Part shown: positions 9,672-18,808 of the stretch, piece after piece | How positions within the stretch are numbered: position 1 is the stretch's first letter | Layout: each line of letters begins with the position of its first letter | Source: Actinomycetota bacterium | GTDB lineage: Bacteria > Actinomycetota > Acidimicrobiia > Acidimicrobiales > Ilumatobacteraceae | Length of the DNA: 35,859 nucleotides | Direction of reading: 5' to 3' | NCBI GenBank assembly: GCA_030685215.1 | Contig: JAUXQB010000302.1 | Coordinates: forward strand, 1 to 35,859 | The notes under the pieces: model-generated | What the model was told of the DNA's origin: nothing | Seen by the model: the letters and a program-made list of their open reading frames with translations, nothing else | Database searches by the model: none | Program-made: the position numbers and the translations under genes

Positions 9672-12600
9672 GTGCAGCGAAGCTGGGTCTCACTGATGGT
9701 CATCGCCATGGCCGTCCCGGTCGCGGGCGTGGCGAGTCCAGCCATCTCGAGTGCCGAGCCGCTCGAGGTCGCCCCACCGTCGAGCACGAGCACGCCTCGC
9801 CCCGCGAGCGCCGCAAGTGCGGACGACGCGGGCGGCGCTCCGGTCACGGTCGCTGCCAATGTCGTGCAGCAGGCGCTGCGCACCCGGGTCGAGTCGAACC
9901 CCACGGCGGTGCTCACCATCGAGGTGGTCACCAGCGGGGTCTCGGCCGAAGCTGCGGTGGCCGTCGTGGGTGGCGATGTCGTGCGCGAGCTCGACGGGCT
10001 CGCGCTGGTCACGGTTCCGGCACGCCAGGTGAACCGCCTCGCCGCCCAGGCCGGCGTGTCGCAGGTTCGCCTTCCAATCGACATGCGCGACGTGATGGCC
10101 CGCTCGTTGCCGCCGAGCACCGAAGTCGGCCCACAGAACTCCACGTTCTCGAAACAGATGAACAACCTGTTCGGTCCCGGTGAGGCAGGGATCGGTCAGC
10201 GGATCGGCATCATCGGGCTGTTCGACACCACGGTGCTGGCGCAGCAGGTGGCGGCCGGCGAACTGCGGCCCGTCGCGCCGGGCCGCACGCGATGCATCAG
10301 CGCGGGCGCCACCTGTCCGTTCGGGACGCCCGGCGCAAACTACGGGAACGTCTTGGCCGAGATCGTGACCGACAGCGCTCCGTACGCCGACCTCTACCTC
10401 GCGGAACTCGGCGGTGGCACCGACTACCTGGCGGTGATCGACTGGATGGCGGCGAACGGTGTCACCACGCTGCTACACCACTGGAACTCGCCGTACGACG
10501 GCGCAGGCGACGGGACCGGCTTCAGCGCGGCAGTCATCGACCATGCGGTCGCGAAGGGCATCCTGTGGGTGAACGCAGCCGGCGAGTTGGGCCACGATCC
10601 GCAGTACAGCACGTTCGCCGGACCGCACTGGCGTGGCACGTGGTCGGATGCCGACAACGACCGGTGGCTGAACTTCAGCGGCTCCGACGAGTCACTCACG
10701 GCGTACTGCGGGGCGCTGATGGGTCTTCGTTGGAACGACTGGGCAGCCAGCAAGACCGACTACGACCTGCACGTCAGCGACTACCGCGCGAACAACAACA
10801 CCAATGGCACCCGGGTGCTGGCCTCGGGCTTCAACCAGGGCACCGGCGGCGCTCCGCCCGTCGAGGCCAACGACTTCCGCTGGCTCTGCAACCACGACCC
10901 TGCGGCGGGTCCGGTGTACGACACCAACGGCGACAACTTCGTCAGCCTGTGGGTCTACCGCACCACCCGCAGCAACCAATCACCGGTGTCCGACCTCATC
11001 GAGATCACCGTCTTGAACGGTTGGCTGGAACACTCGAACAGCCCGGCCACGATCGCCGTGCCGTTCGCGGACACCCGGAACCCAGGTGCCGTTGTCGTCG
11101 GTGCGTCGTTCGACACGAACGGCGTGCCCTGGTGGACGTCCCGTGGCCCGACCAACGACGGTCGCATCCGCCCCGACATCGTTGCCGACACGTGCATTCA
11201 CACGTCGCTCACGCCAGACGGCGGGGAACCGACCGCAGGCTGCAGGTCGGGACTCGCCGACACGGCGGGACCCGCGGCGGCCATGGCCGGCTACTCGGCG
11301 GTGCTCTCCGCTCGGCAGAACGTGATTCGCCCGACCGAACGTGCTCGTTACCTCATCGATCTCGTGCGGAACCAGACGCAGTTCCCACGCTCCAACGACC
11401 GCGGCTGGGGCATCCACCACGTGCCGGACACGTTCGCCGCTGCGAACTCGCTGACGCCCGCGAATCCGTTGCGGCTGCTGCCTGCGCCGATTCGGATCCT
11501 CGAGACACGCCCTGCGCAGGGACTTGTCGGAACGTCGACCCCGGGACCGATGGCAGCCGACACGTCGGTGAAGCTGTCGCTGGCGGGACGCGGACTCGTG
11601 GAGGGCGACGTCGCGCTACTGAACGTCACGCTGGTCACTCCTCCGGCGTTCGGATGGATCCAGGCGTACCCGCCGTACGTGTCGTGGGTGGCCGCGTCGT
11701 CGAACCTCAACGTTGCCGCCCTCGGCGAGACCGTGCCGAACCTCGTAGCGGTCAGGGTCGATCGGCTCGGCCTGGTGTCCGTCTACACGAGCGGTGGCGG
11801 TCACCTCGTCGTCGACCTACTCGGATCGTTCTCGGCAAACCCGGGACCGACCCCCGACGAGGGGCGGTACGTCGGGCTCACTCCGTATCAGGTCGCCGAC
11901 ACCACCACCTGTGCCGGCATCACCAGTGGCTGCACGGCTGGGCAATCGATCGCCGCCGCGACGGCGGTGACCATCCCGCTCGGTGGCACGAACTCGGGCG
12001 GGAATCCATCGAACGGCATCCCCACCACGGGAACGTACGCGGCCATCGTCAGCGTCACGGCCACTCCCGGCAATGTAGGAGGTTGGGCCTCCGCACTGCC
12101 CGGGAACAGTGCCGGGTCGCCGTCCACCTCCACGCTCAACTTCGCGGCCAACCGTCCGGTGACCAACATGGCGATCGTGCCCATCTCGAGCACCAACGGC
12201 TCGATGCGCCTCTTCACGTCCGTGGCGGCGCACTACCGCGTCGACGTACTCGGTTACTTCCGCAGGCCCGCGTCAACACGCGAACTCGGCGGACTCTTCG
12301 TCGCGCCTGCGCCGGTGCGGCTTGTCGACACGCGTCGCGACGGAGGTGCGCCCGTCGTCGCCGACGGACTCACCGAAGTCGAGTTGGGTGCCAGCGCCGA
12401 CTTCTCCGGGACCGACGACATCTGGTTGAACCTCACCTCCACCGTGGCCAGTGGTGCCGGCCGGCTGCAGGTGGCCGGGTCGTCGTCCACCGCTCTTGGC
12501 AACCACGTCAACCTGTCCGTCAGCGGAGCCGGTCGCACCGTCGCCAGCGCTGCGGTCACTCGTCTCGACGACGGCTCGGCCTTCGTCCGCAACTCGATGA

Positions 12601-13766
12601 GCACCCACGTCATTGCCGACCTCGTCGGCTGGTTCACGCCCACACATCAGCCGATCGAACCGGGCCAGCTCACTTGGCTGACGACAGCGGGCGGTTCGAT
12701 GCCCGGCGATTCGCTGCAGGTGCTCAGCGCCAGCACCGACCACGACAAGCTCTTGCTCCAGGGGGCGGTCGACTCGCCGTCCGTCCTACCTGGTTCGACC
12801 CTCACGATGTGGGATCGCAGCGACGACACCTTCACCAGCATCGACGTGAAGGCGGACGGCACCTCCATCTTCTTCATGGCGATCACTGCGAAGGCGATGC
12901 TCACCGGCGACGGCCAGCAGGTGGTCTTCACGAGCAACGACAACGGCATCGTGGCGGGGGACGGCGACTGGCAATTCGATGTGTTCATCAGACAGCCCGG
13001 AGGCGCGACGGAGCTCGTCAGCGTGGACTCTGCCGAGCAGAACTCCACGGGGCAGTTCGAACTGCTCGGCGTGTCCGACGACGGACGATTCGTGATGATG
13101 TACACGAGCACCGACGTGTCCGGCTGGCCGTCCGGACGGTTCCACTTGCGCGACCGGGTCGCGGGAACGACGACGACGCTGGACGCGGCGATGCCGACCG
13201 ACACCGTGCTGCGGTCCGCGCAGATCAGTCCGGACGGGTCGCACGTCGTCATGGCGGTCGCCGGGCGCAGCCACTCCTCGAGCGGGGGCCAGCAGTCGCC
13301 GATCAGCGTGATGTTCATGCAGCTCGGCGGGGCAACGACGGCGGTGCCGTACAGCATCGGCGACGGGTTCGGAATGGAAGGTGCGATCACCGATGTCGCG
13401 GTAGACGGCACCAGCGCGGTCGTGCGCGGCTGTTTCCTGGGATCGTGCCCCGTCACACACCTGGTCGGCAAGGACGGATCGATCCGCCGGGTGCCCGCGC
13501 AGCAGCTCTCCACCGATCGGACCGCAGCGGCCACCTCGTGCAAGGTCGCCTACGACACATGCCGCTTCTTCACCTTGACCGACGGCGAACGGTTCATGCA
13601 CTGGACGGAAAGCGGCGCGTGGCCGGCCGGCGACCTCGACCGGATCGTCTTCATGCGGGATGGCACGATGTACGTGTCGTCGAGGGCGACGAACCTCGGC
13701 CCGAACGTCACACCGCCGCCCAACAGTTCCCAGTACTACATCTACCTCTACGACCCTTCTCCCTGA
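9672..13766 (+). CDS. Large secreted protein with degenerate subtilisin (S8) domain, DTR-type repeats and a C-terminal propeller
   Basis: 1364 aa. A signal peptide (about 1-28, ending AISSA) is followed by a low-complexity Ser/Thr/Pro stretch. A subtilisin-like fold spans about 175-560. The Asp position is kept (IGIIGLFDTT, D185) and an oxyanion-type Asn is present (WVNAAGE, N301). The His position in the usual HGTxxAEIV motif reads YGNVLAEIV (Y224), and the GTSxAxPHVAG serine motif reads DTAGPAAAMAG (Ala at about 532). Proteolysis is therefore unlikely unless a displaced serine (S in CRSGLAD) substitutes. Three related repeats follow (about 599-722, 733-865, 875-990), each opening with P-x-R/Q-hydrophobic-x-D/E-T and closing with VDLLGxF or similar. 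Residues about 1005-1364 look like a TolB/WD40-type beta propeller (ISPDGSHVVMAVAG, VSDDGRFVMMY). GTG 9672 gives the signal peptide. It is divergent from dnaK and converges on tdh with 4 bases between. Probably a surface or exported binding protein. Confidence 0.8.
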   Translation: MQRSWVSLMVIAMAVPVAGVASPAISSAEPLEVAPPSSTSTPRPASAASADDAGGAPVTVAANVVQQALRTRVESNPTAVLTIEVVTSGVSAEAAVAVVGGDVVRELDGLALVTVPARQVNRLAAQAGVSQVRLPIDMRDVMARSLPPSTEVGPQNSTFSKQMNNLFGPGEAGIGQRIGIIGLFDTTVLAQQVAAGELRPVAPGRTRCISAGATCPFGTPGANYGNVLAEIVTDSAPYADLYLAELGGGTDYLAVIDWMAANGVTTLLHHWNSPYDGAGDGTGFSAAVIDHAVAKGILWVNAAGELGHDPQYSTFAGPHWRGTWSDADNDRWLNFSGSDESLTAYCGALMGLRWNDWAASKTDYDLHVSDYRANNNTNGTRVLASGFNQGTGGAPPVEANDFRWLCNHDPAAGPVYDTNGDNFVSLWVYRTTRSNQSPVSDLIEITVLNGWLEHSNSPATIAVPFADTRNPGAVVVGASFDTNGVPWWTSRGPTNDGRIRPDIVADTCIHTSLTPDGGEPTAGCRSGLADTAGPAAAMAGYSAVLSARQNVIRPTERARYLIDLVRNQTQFPRSNDRGWGIHHVPDTFAAANSLTPANPLRLLPAPIRILETRPAQGLVGTSTPGPMAADTSVKLSLAGRGLVEGDVALLNVTLVTPPAFGWIQAYPPYVSWVAASSNLNVAALGETVPNLVAVRVDRLGLVSVYTSGGGHLVVDLLGSFSANPGPTPDEGRYVGLTPYQVADTTTCAGITSGCTAGQSIAAATAVTIPLGGTNSGGNPSNGIPTTGTYAAIVSVTATPGNVGGWASALPGNSAGSPSTSTLNFAANRPVTNMAIVPISSTNGSMRLFTSVAAHYRVDVLGYFRRPASTRELGGLFVAPAPVRLVDTRRDGGAPVVADGLTEVELGASADFSGTDDIWLNLTSTVASGAGRLQVAGSSSTALGNHVNLSVSGAGRTVASAAVTRLDDGSAFVRNSMSTHVIADLVGWFTPTHQPIEPGQLTWLTTAGGSMPGDSLQVLSASTDHDKLLLQGAVDSPSVLPGSTLTMWDRSDDTFTSIDVKADGTSIFFMAITAKAMLTGDGQQVVFTSNDNGIVAGDGDWQFDVFIRQPGGATELVSVDSAEQNSTGQFELLGVSDDGRFVMMYTSTDVSGWPSGRFHLRDRVAGTTTTLDAAMPTDTVLRSAQISPDGSHVVMAVAGRSHSSSGGQQSPISVMFMQLGGATTAVPYSIGDGFGMEGAITDVAVDGTSAVVRGCFLGSCPVTHLVGKDGSIRRVPAQQLSTDRTAAATSCKVAYDTCRFFTLTDGERFMHWTESGAWPAGDLDRIVFMRDGTMYVSSRATNLGPNVTPPPNSSQYYIYLYDPSP

Positions 13767-13770
13767 GCCG

Positions 13771-14796
13771 TCACGTCCAGTCGAGCACGACCTTGCCGCA
13801 CTCGCCGCGGTGCACGAGCGCGAACGCGTCCTCGTAATCGGCGGCGGGCAGGCGGTGGGTGACGATGCCGCTCACGTCGAGGCCGCTCTGCAGCATGGCC
13901 GACATCTTGTACCAGGTCTCGAAGATGCGCCGGCCGTAGATGCCCTGGATGTTGAGGCCCTTGAAGATGACGTCGTTGACGTCGAGGGTCATCGGCCCGG
14001 CGGGGATGCCGAGCACCGCGATGCGACCACCGTGGTTCATCGAGTCGAGCATCTGGTTGAACGCGGCCTCGGCACCGCTCATCTCCAGGCCGACGTCGAA
14101 ACCTTCGGTCATCCCCAGTTCGGCCATCACCGGACCGAGTTGCTCGCTCGCGACGTTCACGGTGCGCGTGGCACCGTGCGCGGCGGCCATCGCGAGGCGG
14201 TACGGATTGATGTCGGTGACCACCACGTGGCGGGCACCGATGTGGCGCACGATGGCCGCGGCCAGCACGCCGATGGGGCCGGCGCCGGTGATGAGCACGT
14301 CTTCGCCGACCACGTCGAAGCGCAGTGCGGTGTGCGTGGCGTTGCCCAGAGGGTCGAGCACCGCGGCGACGTCGTCGGTGATGTGCGGCGGCACCACGAA
14401 CACGTTCTGCGCGGGAATGACGATGTACTCGGCGAACGCACCCGGACGGGTGACGCCGACGCCGGTGTGGTTGTGGCAGAACTCGCGGCGCCCGCCCTTG
14501 CAGTTGCGACAGTGCCCACAGGTGACGTGCCCCTCGCCCGCCACTCGCTGACCGACTTCCATGCCCTGCACATCGGCACCGATCGCTGCGATCTCGCCCA
14601 TGAACTCGTGGCCGACCACCATCGGCACCGGGATGGTGGCCTGCGCCCACGCGTCCCAGTGGTGGATGTGCAGGTCGGTGCCGCAGATGCTGGTCTTGCG
14701 AACGCGGATGAGCACGTCGTGGTCGCCGGGCACCGGTTCCGGCACGTCCTGCATCCAGAGCCCCGGCTCCGCATGTGCCTTCACCAGCGCGCGCAT
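13771..14796 (-). CDS. tdh: L-threonine 3-dehydrogenase
   Basis: 341 aa, the length of E. coli Tdh. This zinc-dependent medium-chain dehydrogenase oxidises L-threonine to 2-amino-3-ketobutyrate with NAD+. The catalytic zinc site is C38GTDLH43 with H63-E64; the structural zinc site is C93, C96, C99, C107 ([15 protein letters not shown]). The Rossmann motif is [10 protein letters not shown]. The C-terminal region has the Tdh-typical [14 protein letters not shown] 14794-14796 overlaps the kbl stop by one base (TGATG), so the two are translationally coupled. Kbl converts the unstable product to glycine and acetyl-CoA, making a complete two-step threonine catabolic operon. No terminator is seen in the 4 bases before the convergent gene. 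Confidence 0.95.
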   Translation of the reverse strand: MRALVKAHAEPGLWMQDVPEPVPGDHDVLIRVRKTSICGTDLHIHHWDAWAQATIPVPMVVGHEFMGEIAAIGADVQGMEVGQRVAGEGHVTCGHCRNCKGGRREFCHNHTGVGVTRPGAFAEYIVIPAQNVFVVPPHITDDVAAVLDPLGNATHTALRFDVVGEDVLITGAGPIGVLAAAIVRHIGARHVVVTDINPYRLAMAAAHGATRTVNVASEQLGPVMAELGMTEGFDVGLEMSGAEAAFNQMLDSMNHGGRIAVLGIPAGPMTLDVNDVIFKGLNIQGIYGRRIFETWYKMSAMLQSGLDVSGIVTHRLPAADYEDAFALVHRGECGKVVLDWT

Positions 14797-15983
14797 CAGA
14801 TGGCCCCCATCTCGGCGCCGACCTTCACGAACGCGGCCACTGCGGCGTCGATGTCGTCGTCGGAGTGAACGGCCGACATCTGCGTGCGGATGCGGGCCCT
14901 GCCCTGAGGTACGACCGGGAAGCTGAATGCGATGACGTACACGCCTTCCGCGAGCAGCCGCTGCGCCATCTCTCCCGCGACCTTCGCGTCGCCGAGCATC
15001 ACCGGGATGATCGGGTGGCCCGCGCCGGTCAGCGTGAAGCCTGCAGCCTGCATGCCCTCGCGGAAGCGTTGCGCGTTGCGTTGCAGCTGGGTCTGCAGCG
15101 CGGGGTCTTCCTGCAGCAGCGTGAGTGCTCGCAGCGTGGTGGCGGTGATGGCAGGTGCCAGCGAGTTGCTGAAGAGGTACGGGCGCGAGCGCTGACGCAA
15201 CCAGTCGATGACCTCTTGGCGGCCGCTGGTGTAGCCGCCGCTCGCGCCGCCCAGCGCCTTGCCGAGAGTGCCGGTGACGATGTCGACGCGACCCATCACC
15301 TCGCAGTACTCGTGCGACCCGCGGCCGGTGGCGCCGACGAACCCGACCGCATGCGAGTCGTCGACCATCACCATCGCGTCGTGACGCTCCGCCAGGTCGC
15401 AGATGGCGGCGAGGTTGGCGATGACACCGTCCATCGAGAACACACCGTCGGTGGCGATGAGGCGGTGGCGTGCGCCCGCTGCGTCGACGAGGCACTGCTC
15501 GAGTTGTGCCATGTCGTTGTTGTCGTACCGCATGCGCTGGGCCTTGCAGAGGCGGATGCCGTCGATGATGGACGCATGGTTGAGGCTGTCACTGATGACG
15601 CAGTCGTGCTCGTCGAGGATGGTCTCGAAGAGGCCGCCGTTCGCATCGAAGCACGACGAGTAGAGGATGGTGTCGTCGGTGCCGAGGAACGAGCTGAGCG
15701 CTGCTTCGAGCTCCTTGTGCACGGTCTGCGTGCCGCAGATGAAGCGCACCGAGGCCATCCCGTAGCCGTACGTGTCGAGCGCGGCGTGGGCGGCAGCCAC
15801 CAGCGCCGGGTGGTCGGCGAGACCGAGGTAGTTGTTCGCGCACAGGTTGAGCACCGAGGTGCCGTCGGCGAGCGTGATGTGCGCCGACTGGGGTGAGGCG
15901 ATGACCCGTTCGCTCTTGAACAGGCCGTCGTCGACGAGATCCGAAGTGCGCCGAGCGAGGTCGGCGAGCAACGCGGTGCGCAT
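14796..15983 (-). CDS. kbl: Glycine C-acetyltransferase (2-amino-3-ketobutyrate CoA ligase)
   Basis: 395 aa PLP enzyme of the alpha-oxoamine synthase family. It cleaves 2-amino-3-ketobutyrate with CoA to glycine and acetyl-CoA. The PLP lysine is K242 in [22 protein letters not shown] is the cofactor-binding Asp region; [10 protein letters not shown] and [14 protein letters not shown] are typical of Kbl rather than of ALA synthase or BioF, and the tdh neighbour confirms the choice. ATG 15981-15983 is preceded at 7 nt by TACTGT on the minus strand and no ribosome binding site, so the transcript is probably leaderless. A 16-bp element at 16021-16036 sits about 38-53 bp upstream of the start, suggesting regulation shared with the divergent gene. 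Confidence 0.95.
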   Translation of the reverse strand: MRTALLADLARRTSDLVDDGLFKSERVIASPQSAHITLADGTSVLNLCANNYLGLADHPALVAAAHAALDTYGYGMASVRFICGTQTVHKELEAALSSFLGTDDTILYSSCFDANGGLFETILDEHDCVISDSLNHASIIDGIRLCKAQRMRYDNNDMAQLEQCLVDAAGARHRLIATDGVFSMDGVIANLAAICDLAERHDAMVMVDDSHAVGFVGATGRGSHEYCEVMGRVDIVTGTLGKALGGASGGYTSGRQEVIDWLRQRSRPYLFSNSLAPAITATTLRALTLLQEDPALQTQLQRNAQRFREGMQAAGFTLTGAGHPIIPVMLGDAKVAGEMAQRLLAEGVYVIAFSFPVVPQGRARIRTQMSAVHSDDDIDAAVAAFVKVGAEMGAI

Positions 15984-15990
15984 GTGCCCG

Positions 15991-15996
15991 ACAGTA
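15991..15996 (-). promoter_or_regulatory. Probable -10 box of kbl-tdh (leaderless)
   Basis: Minus-strand TACTGT, 7 nt before the kbl ATG. There is no Shine-Dalgarno sequence between. The corresponding -35 region (about 16014-16019) is GC-only and weak, which would suit an activated promoter. Confidence 0.55.
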
Positions 15997-16020
15997 GGCC
16001 ATCGCCACCGCCCGTCCCGT

Positions 16021-16106
16021 CCGAGGCTTTCCTCCAGTTCGGCGCCTTCCGAGGGTTTGCGCGTTGATTTCCTGGACGTGAGCCTCGGGTTGGAGGAAAG
16101 CCTCGG
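16021..16106. repeat. 16-bp perfect inverted repeat between kbl and the esterase-like gene (paired operator)
   Basis: CCGAGGCTTTCCTCCA at 16021-16036 and its exact complement TGGAGGAAAGCCTCGG at 16091-16106, 54 bp apart. Each arm contains a smaller palindrome, GAGG-N4-CCTC. The outer edges are 37 bp from the kbl start and 39 bp from the start of the gene at 16146, just upstream of the expected -35 of each. That symmetry fits two copies of one regulator site serving divergent promoters. As RNA the arms would also form a long hairpin extended by G-U pairs, but the site would then lie upstream of both proposed start sites. Confidence 0.7.
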
Positions 16107-16131
16107 TACCGACTGGGGCGGGGCGCGTCGC

Positions 16132-16137
16132 TAGCGT
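16132..16137 (+). promoter_or_regulatory. Possible -10 box of the esterase/beta-lactamase-like gene
   Basis: TAGCGT, 8 nt before ATG 16146, with no ribosome binding site between. The same hexamer stands 8 nt before the carboxypeptidase start (minus strand, 23330-23335). Confidence 0.45.
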
Positions 16138-16145
16138 TCGCACGC

Positions 16146-17378
16146 ATGGCAGCACTTGCGCAGGATGCAGCACCCGAGTCGGTCGGCATGAGCAGCGAGC
16201 GTCTCGCTCGGCTCGACCGCCACTTCCAGCAGTACATCGACGACGGCCGCCTCACCGGTTGGCAGCTGGCGGTGGCTCGGCACGGCAAGGTGGTGCACCA
16301 CTCGGTGGCCGGCCGGCGCGACGTGGTCAACGACCTGCCCGTGGAAGCCGACACCATCTGGCGCATCTTCTCGATGACCAAGCCGATCACCGCCGTGCTC
16401 GCGCTGCAGCTGTGGGAAGAAGGGCTGTTCGAGCTCAACGACCCGGTGCACCGCTACATCCCCGCGTTCAAACACACGAAGGTGTGGCGCTCCGGCAGCG
16501 TCACCAACCCGGTGCTCGATCCGGTCACCGAGACGATGCGTCTGTGGCAGCTCTTCGCTCACACCGCCGGCCTCACCTACGGCTTCATGTACGGACACCC
16601 TGTCGACGACTTGTATCGCCGCGCCGGGTTCGAGTGGGGCATGCCCGGCGACGACCTGGAAGCGATGTGCGACCACCTCGCCGCGCTGCCGCTGCTGTTC
16701 CAGCCGGGCACCGAATGGAACTACTCGATGGGCCTCGACGTGCTCGGTCGCGTGCTCGAAGTGGTGAGCGGCCAGCCGCTCGACGAGCTGATGCGCACCC
16801 GCCTGCTGGAACCGCTGGGAATGCACGAGACCACGTGGCACGTTCCCGCGGAGCACCAATCACGCCTCGGCGTGCTGTACACCGCGCACCCAGCGGACCG
16901 CACCGCAGTGGTGCTGCCCGGCATGGGCGACGCAGCGCTGCACCCGCCGAAGGTGTTCGGCGGAGGCGGCGGCCTGCAGAGCACGGCGTACGACTACCAC
17001 CGGTTCACGCAGATGCTCGTGAACGGTGGCGAGCTCGACGGCGTGCGCATCCTGTCGCCGCGCACGGTGAAGTACATGGCGAGCAACCATCTGCCGGGCA
17101 ACGCCGACCTCACTGCGTTCGGCCGTCCGCTGTTCGCCGAGACCACGTTCGACGGTGTCGGCTTCGGTCTCGGGGTCAGCGTCACCATCGACCCCGTCAA
17201 GGGCCGCGTACCCGGCAACGTGGGCGAGTTCGCGTGGGGCGGTGCAGCCAGCACCGCGTTCTGGGTCGACCCGGTCGACGATCTCACGGTGTCGTTCTTC
17301 ACCCAGCTGCTGCCCAGCAGCGCGCATCCCATTCGCAGCCAGCTCAAGCAACTCGTGTACCAGGCACTGCTCGACTGA
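16146..17378 (+). CDS. Serine hydrolase of the beta-lactamase / family VIII esterase group
   Basis: 410 aa with the class C beta-lactamase fold. The nucleophile motif is S76-M-T-K79 in FSMTKPITA, the Tyr motif is Y193-S-M in WNYSMGLDVLG, and the third motif is WGGAAST in place of the lactamase KTG. The W-G-G form is characteristic of family VIII carboxylesterases (EstB-like), so an esterase or amidase is more likely than antibiotic resistance. No signal peptide is seen, so it should be cytosolic. The gene is divergent from kbl-tdh and shares a symmetric inverted repeat with it. Its TGA abuts the stop codon of the convergent gene with no base between (TGA|TCA). The substrate is unknown. Confidence 0.9.
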   Translation: MAALAQDAAPESVGMSSERLARLDRHFQQYIDDGRLTGWQLAVARHGKVVHHSVAGRRDVVNDLPVEADTIWRIFSMTKPITAVLALQLWEEGLFELNDPVHRYIPAFKHTKVWRSGSVTNPVLDPVTETMRLWQLFAHTAGLTYGFMYGHPVDDLYRRAGFEWGMPGDDLEAMCDHLAALPLLFQPGTEWNYSMGLDVLGRVLEVVSGQPLDELMRTRLLEPLGMHETTWHVPAEHQSRLGVLYTAHPADRTAVVLPGMGDAALHPPKVFGGGGGLQSTAYDYHRFTQMLVNGGELDGVRILSPRTVKYMASNHLPGNADLTAFGRPLFAETTFDGVGFGLGVSVTIDPVKGRVPGNVGEFAWGGAASTAFWVDPVDDLTVSFFTQLLPSSAHPIRSQLKQLVYQALLD

Positions 17379-18776
17379 TCAGCGAGCCGATCGCCAGTCG
17401 TGGGTGAGCTGGTCGATCGGGAGCGACAGATCGGGGCCGAAGCCCTGGCGGAGGTCGAAGTCCTCGTGTTGGATGTCGATGGCTCCGAGCCGCTCGCTCG
17501 CGCGGACGACCGCGTTCACCAACGCTGCAGGTCCGCAGACGGCCACGTGCACGCCGCGCAGGTCGGCTCGACCAGCGATCGTTGCGAGTCGCGTGGCGTC
17601 GAGGCGCGAGCCCTCCGCCGAGACGTGCAACGACAGGCGGATCCTGCCCGCCGCCGCCGCAGACTCCACCTCCGCGATGGCCAGCGCATCGGCGCGATCG
17701 CCCACGCAGTACACGAGCACGGGCCGGTCCGCCTCCGGAGCCTCCGATGGGAGCCCGCCGATGGCAGCGAGGAACGGCGTGATGCCCACTCCGCCGGCGA
17801 CCCACAGCATCGGGCGTCCGGCTGCGCCGGGTCGGAACCGGCCGTACGGCCCGTCGACCAACACTCGTGTGCCCACCAACGGGTCGGTGCGGTGCAATCG
17901 CTGCGACCAGTCGCCGACCGTTCGGATCATGAAGCGCAGATCGCCCCCCGTTGCGGACGAGGCGATGGTGAACGGGTGCGGTTCGCGCAGACCGGGCAAC
18001 TGCACGCGGATGAACGCGAACTGTCCCTCACGCGGTCGCACGCGACGGACGCCGGTCGGAAGCAGGCGCAGCTCGACGCTCGACGGCGTGCGGCGAGCCT
18101 CGACCACGTCGTACGCGACACCGTTCGCGATGCCGTCGCCGACCGCGAGTCGCCACACGTACGCGGCAGTGCCGAGCACCATCCACGCGCCGAACCACCA
18201 TCCCCATCCGGAGCCGTTCGCATACGGCTTCTCGGCTGTGAAGAAGTGAGCGCTCGCGAACACGAACGGCACGCCCAGCAGCTTGTGCGTCCAGCGCCAG
18301 TATCGGTACGGCAGCCAGCGCAGAAGGCTCACGCCCACCAGGACGTAGAGCATGATCTCGGCGACGCCCGCCAGCTCCTGCGCGGAGTCGGCGAGGCGCT
18401 CGGTGGCACCACGGATGCCGCCGTCGATCTCGGGCTCCAGCGAGGTGTGCAGGAACATCGCCACCACCGCCAACGATCCCGCCCAGCGGTGCACCCGGTA
18501 CATGCGGTCCAGCCCGCCGAACACCGGCTCCAACCAGCGAAGGCGCAAGGCGAGCAGGAACGTCCATGCCATCAGCACGATCGAGCTGGCGCCGACGAAC
18601 AGGCCGAGCGACACCGAGCCTTCACCTGTGGCATCGGCGAACGCCGGCCAGCCGACGAGCACCGACGCGGCGACCAGCGCTGGACCCAGCAACGCGACCG
18701 TGACGCGCGGACGACGGATGGCGCGTGGGCGGACGATGCGCCAGTCGGAACGACGACCCAGCAGCGTGCGAACCAC
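17379..18776 (-). CDS. Ferric-reductase-like membrane flavohaemoprotein
   Basis: 465 aa. Residues 1-210 contain about six membrane helices with two His pairs, H96/H110 and H164/H177, spaced 13-14 residues as in the bis-haem core of NOX/ferric reductases. From about 215 there is a ferredoxin-reductase-type unit: FAD motif HPFTIASS (267-274), DGPYG (308-312), NAD(P) motif AGGVGITPF (327-335), and VAVCGPAALV near the end. It should move electrons from NAD(P)H through FAD and haems across the membrane to an external acceptor, possibly Fe3+ or another metal. GTG 18774-18776 lies 32 bases downstream of the poly-Asp protein gene, so both are probably one transcript. The substrate is inferred only from the family; ferredoxin- or quinone-linked roles remain possible. 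Confidence 0.87.
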   Translation of the reverse strand: MVRTLLGRRSDWRIVRPRAIRRPRVTVALLGPALVAASVLVGWPAFADATGEGSVSLGLFVGASSIVLMAWTFLLALRLRWLEPVFGGLDRMYRVHRWAGSLAVVAMFLHTSLEPEIDGGIRGATERLADSAQELAGVAEIMLYVLVGVSLLRWLPYRYWRWTHKLLGVPFVFASAHFFTAEKPYANGSGWGWWFGAWMVLGTAAYVWRLAVGDGIANGVAYDVVEARRTPSSVELRLLPTGVRRVRPREGQFAFIRVQLPGLREPHPFTIASSATGGDLRFMIRTVGDWSQRLHRTDPLVGTRVLVDGPYGRFRPGAAGRPMLWVAGGVGITPFLAAIGGLPSEAPEADRPVLVYCVGDRADALAIAEVESAAAAGRIRLSLHVSAEGSRLDATRLATIAGRADLRGVHVAVCGPAALVNAVVRASERLGAIDIQHEDFDLRQGFGPDLSLPIDQLTHDWRSAR

Positions 18777-18808
18777 GCGTTCCGTTCGCGGCTCAGTCGG
18801 GGAACAGC

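Noticed and set aside
10292-13837. 1181-codon plus-strand frame inside the pseudo-subtilisin gene
   Set aside because: Composition is dominated by Arg, His and Gly with no recognisable motif. The 9672 frame has a signal peptide, fold motifs and repeats.
16021-16106. Inverted repeat as an intrinsic terminator or riboswitch
   Set aside because: It lies between divergent genes and upstream of both proposed transcript starts, with no T-run, so an operator pair is more likely.
16146-17378. Antibiotic-resistance beta-lactamase
   Set aside because: The third motif is WGG rather than KTG and there is no signal peptide; family VIII esterase fits better.
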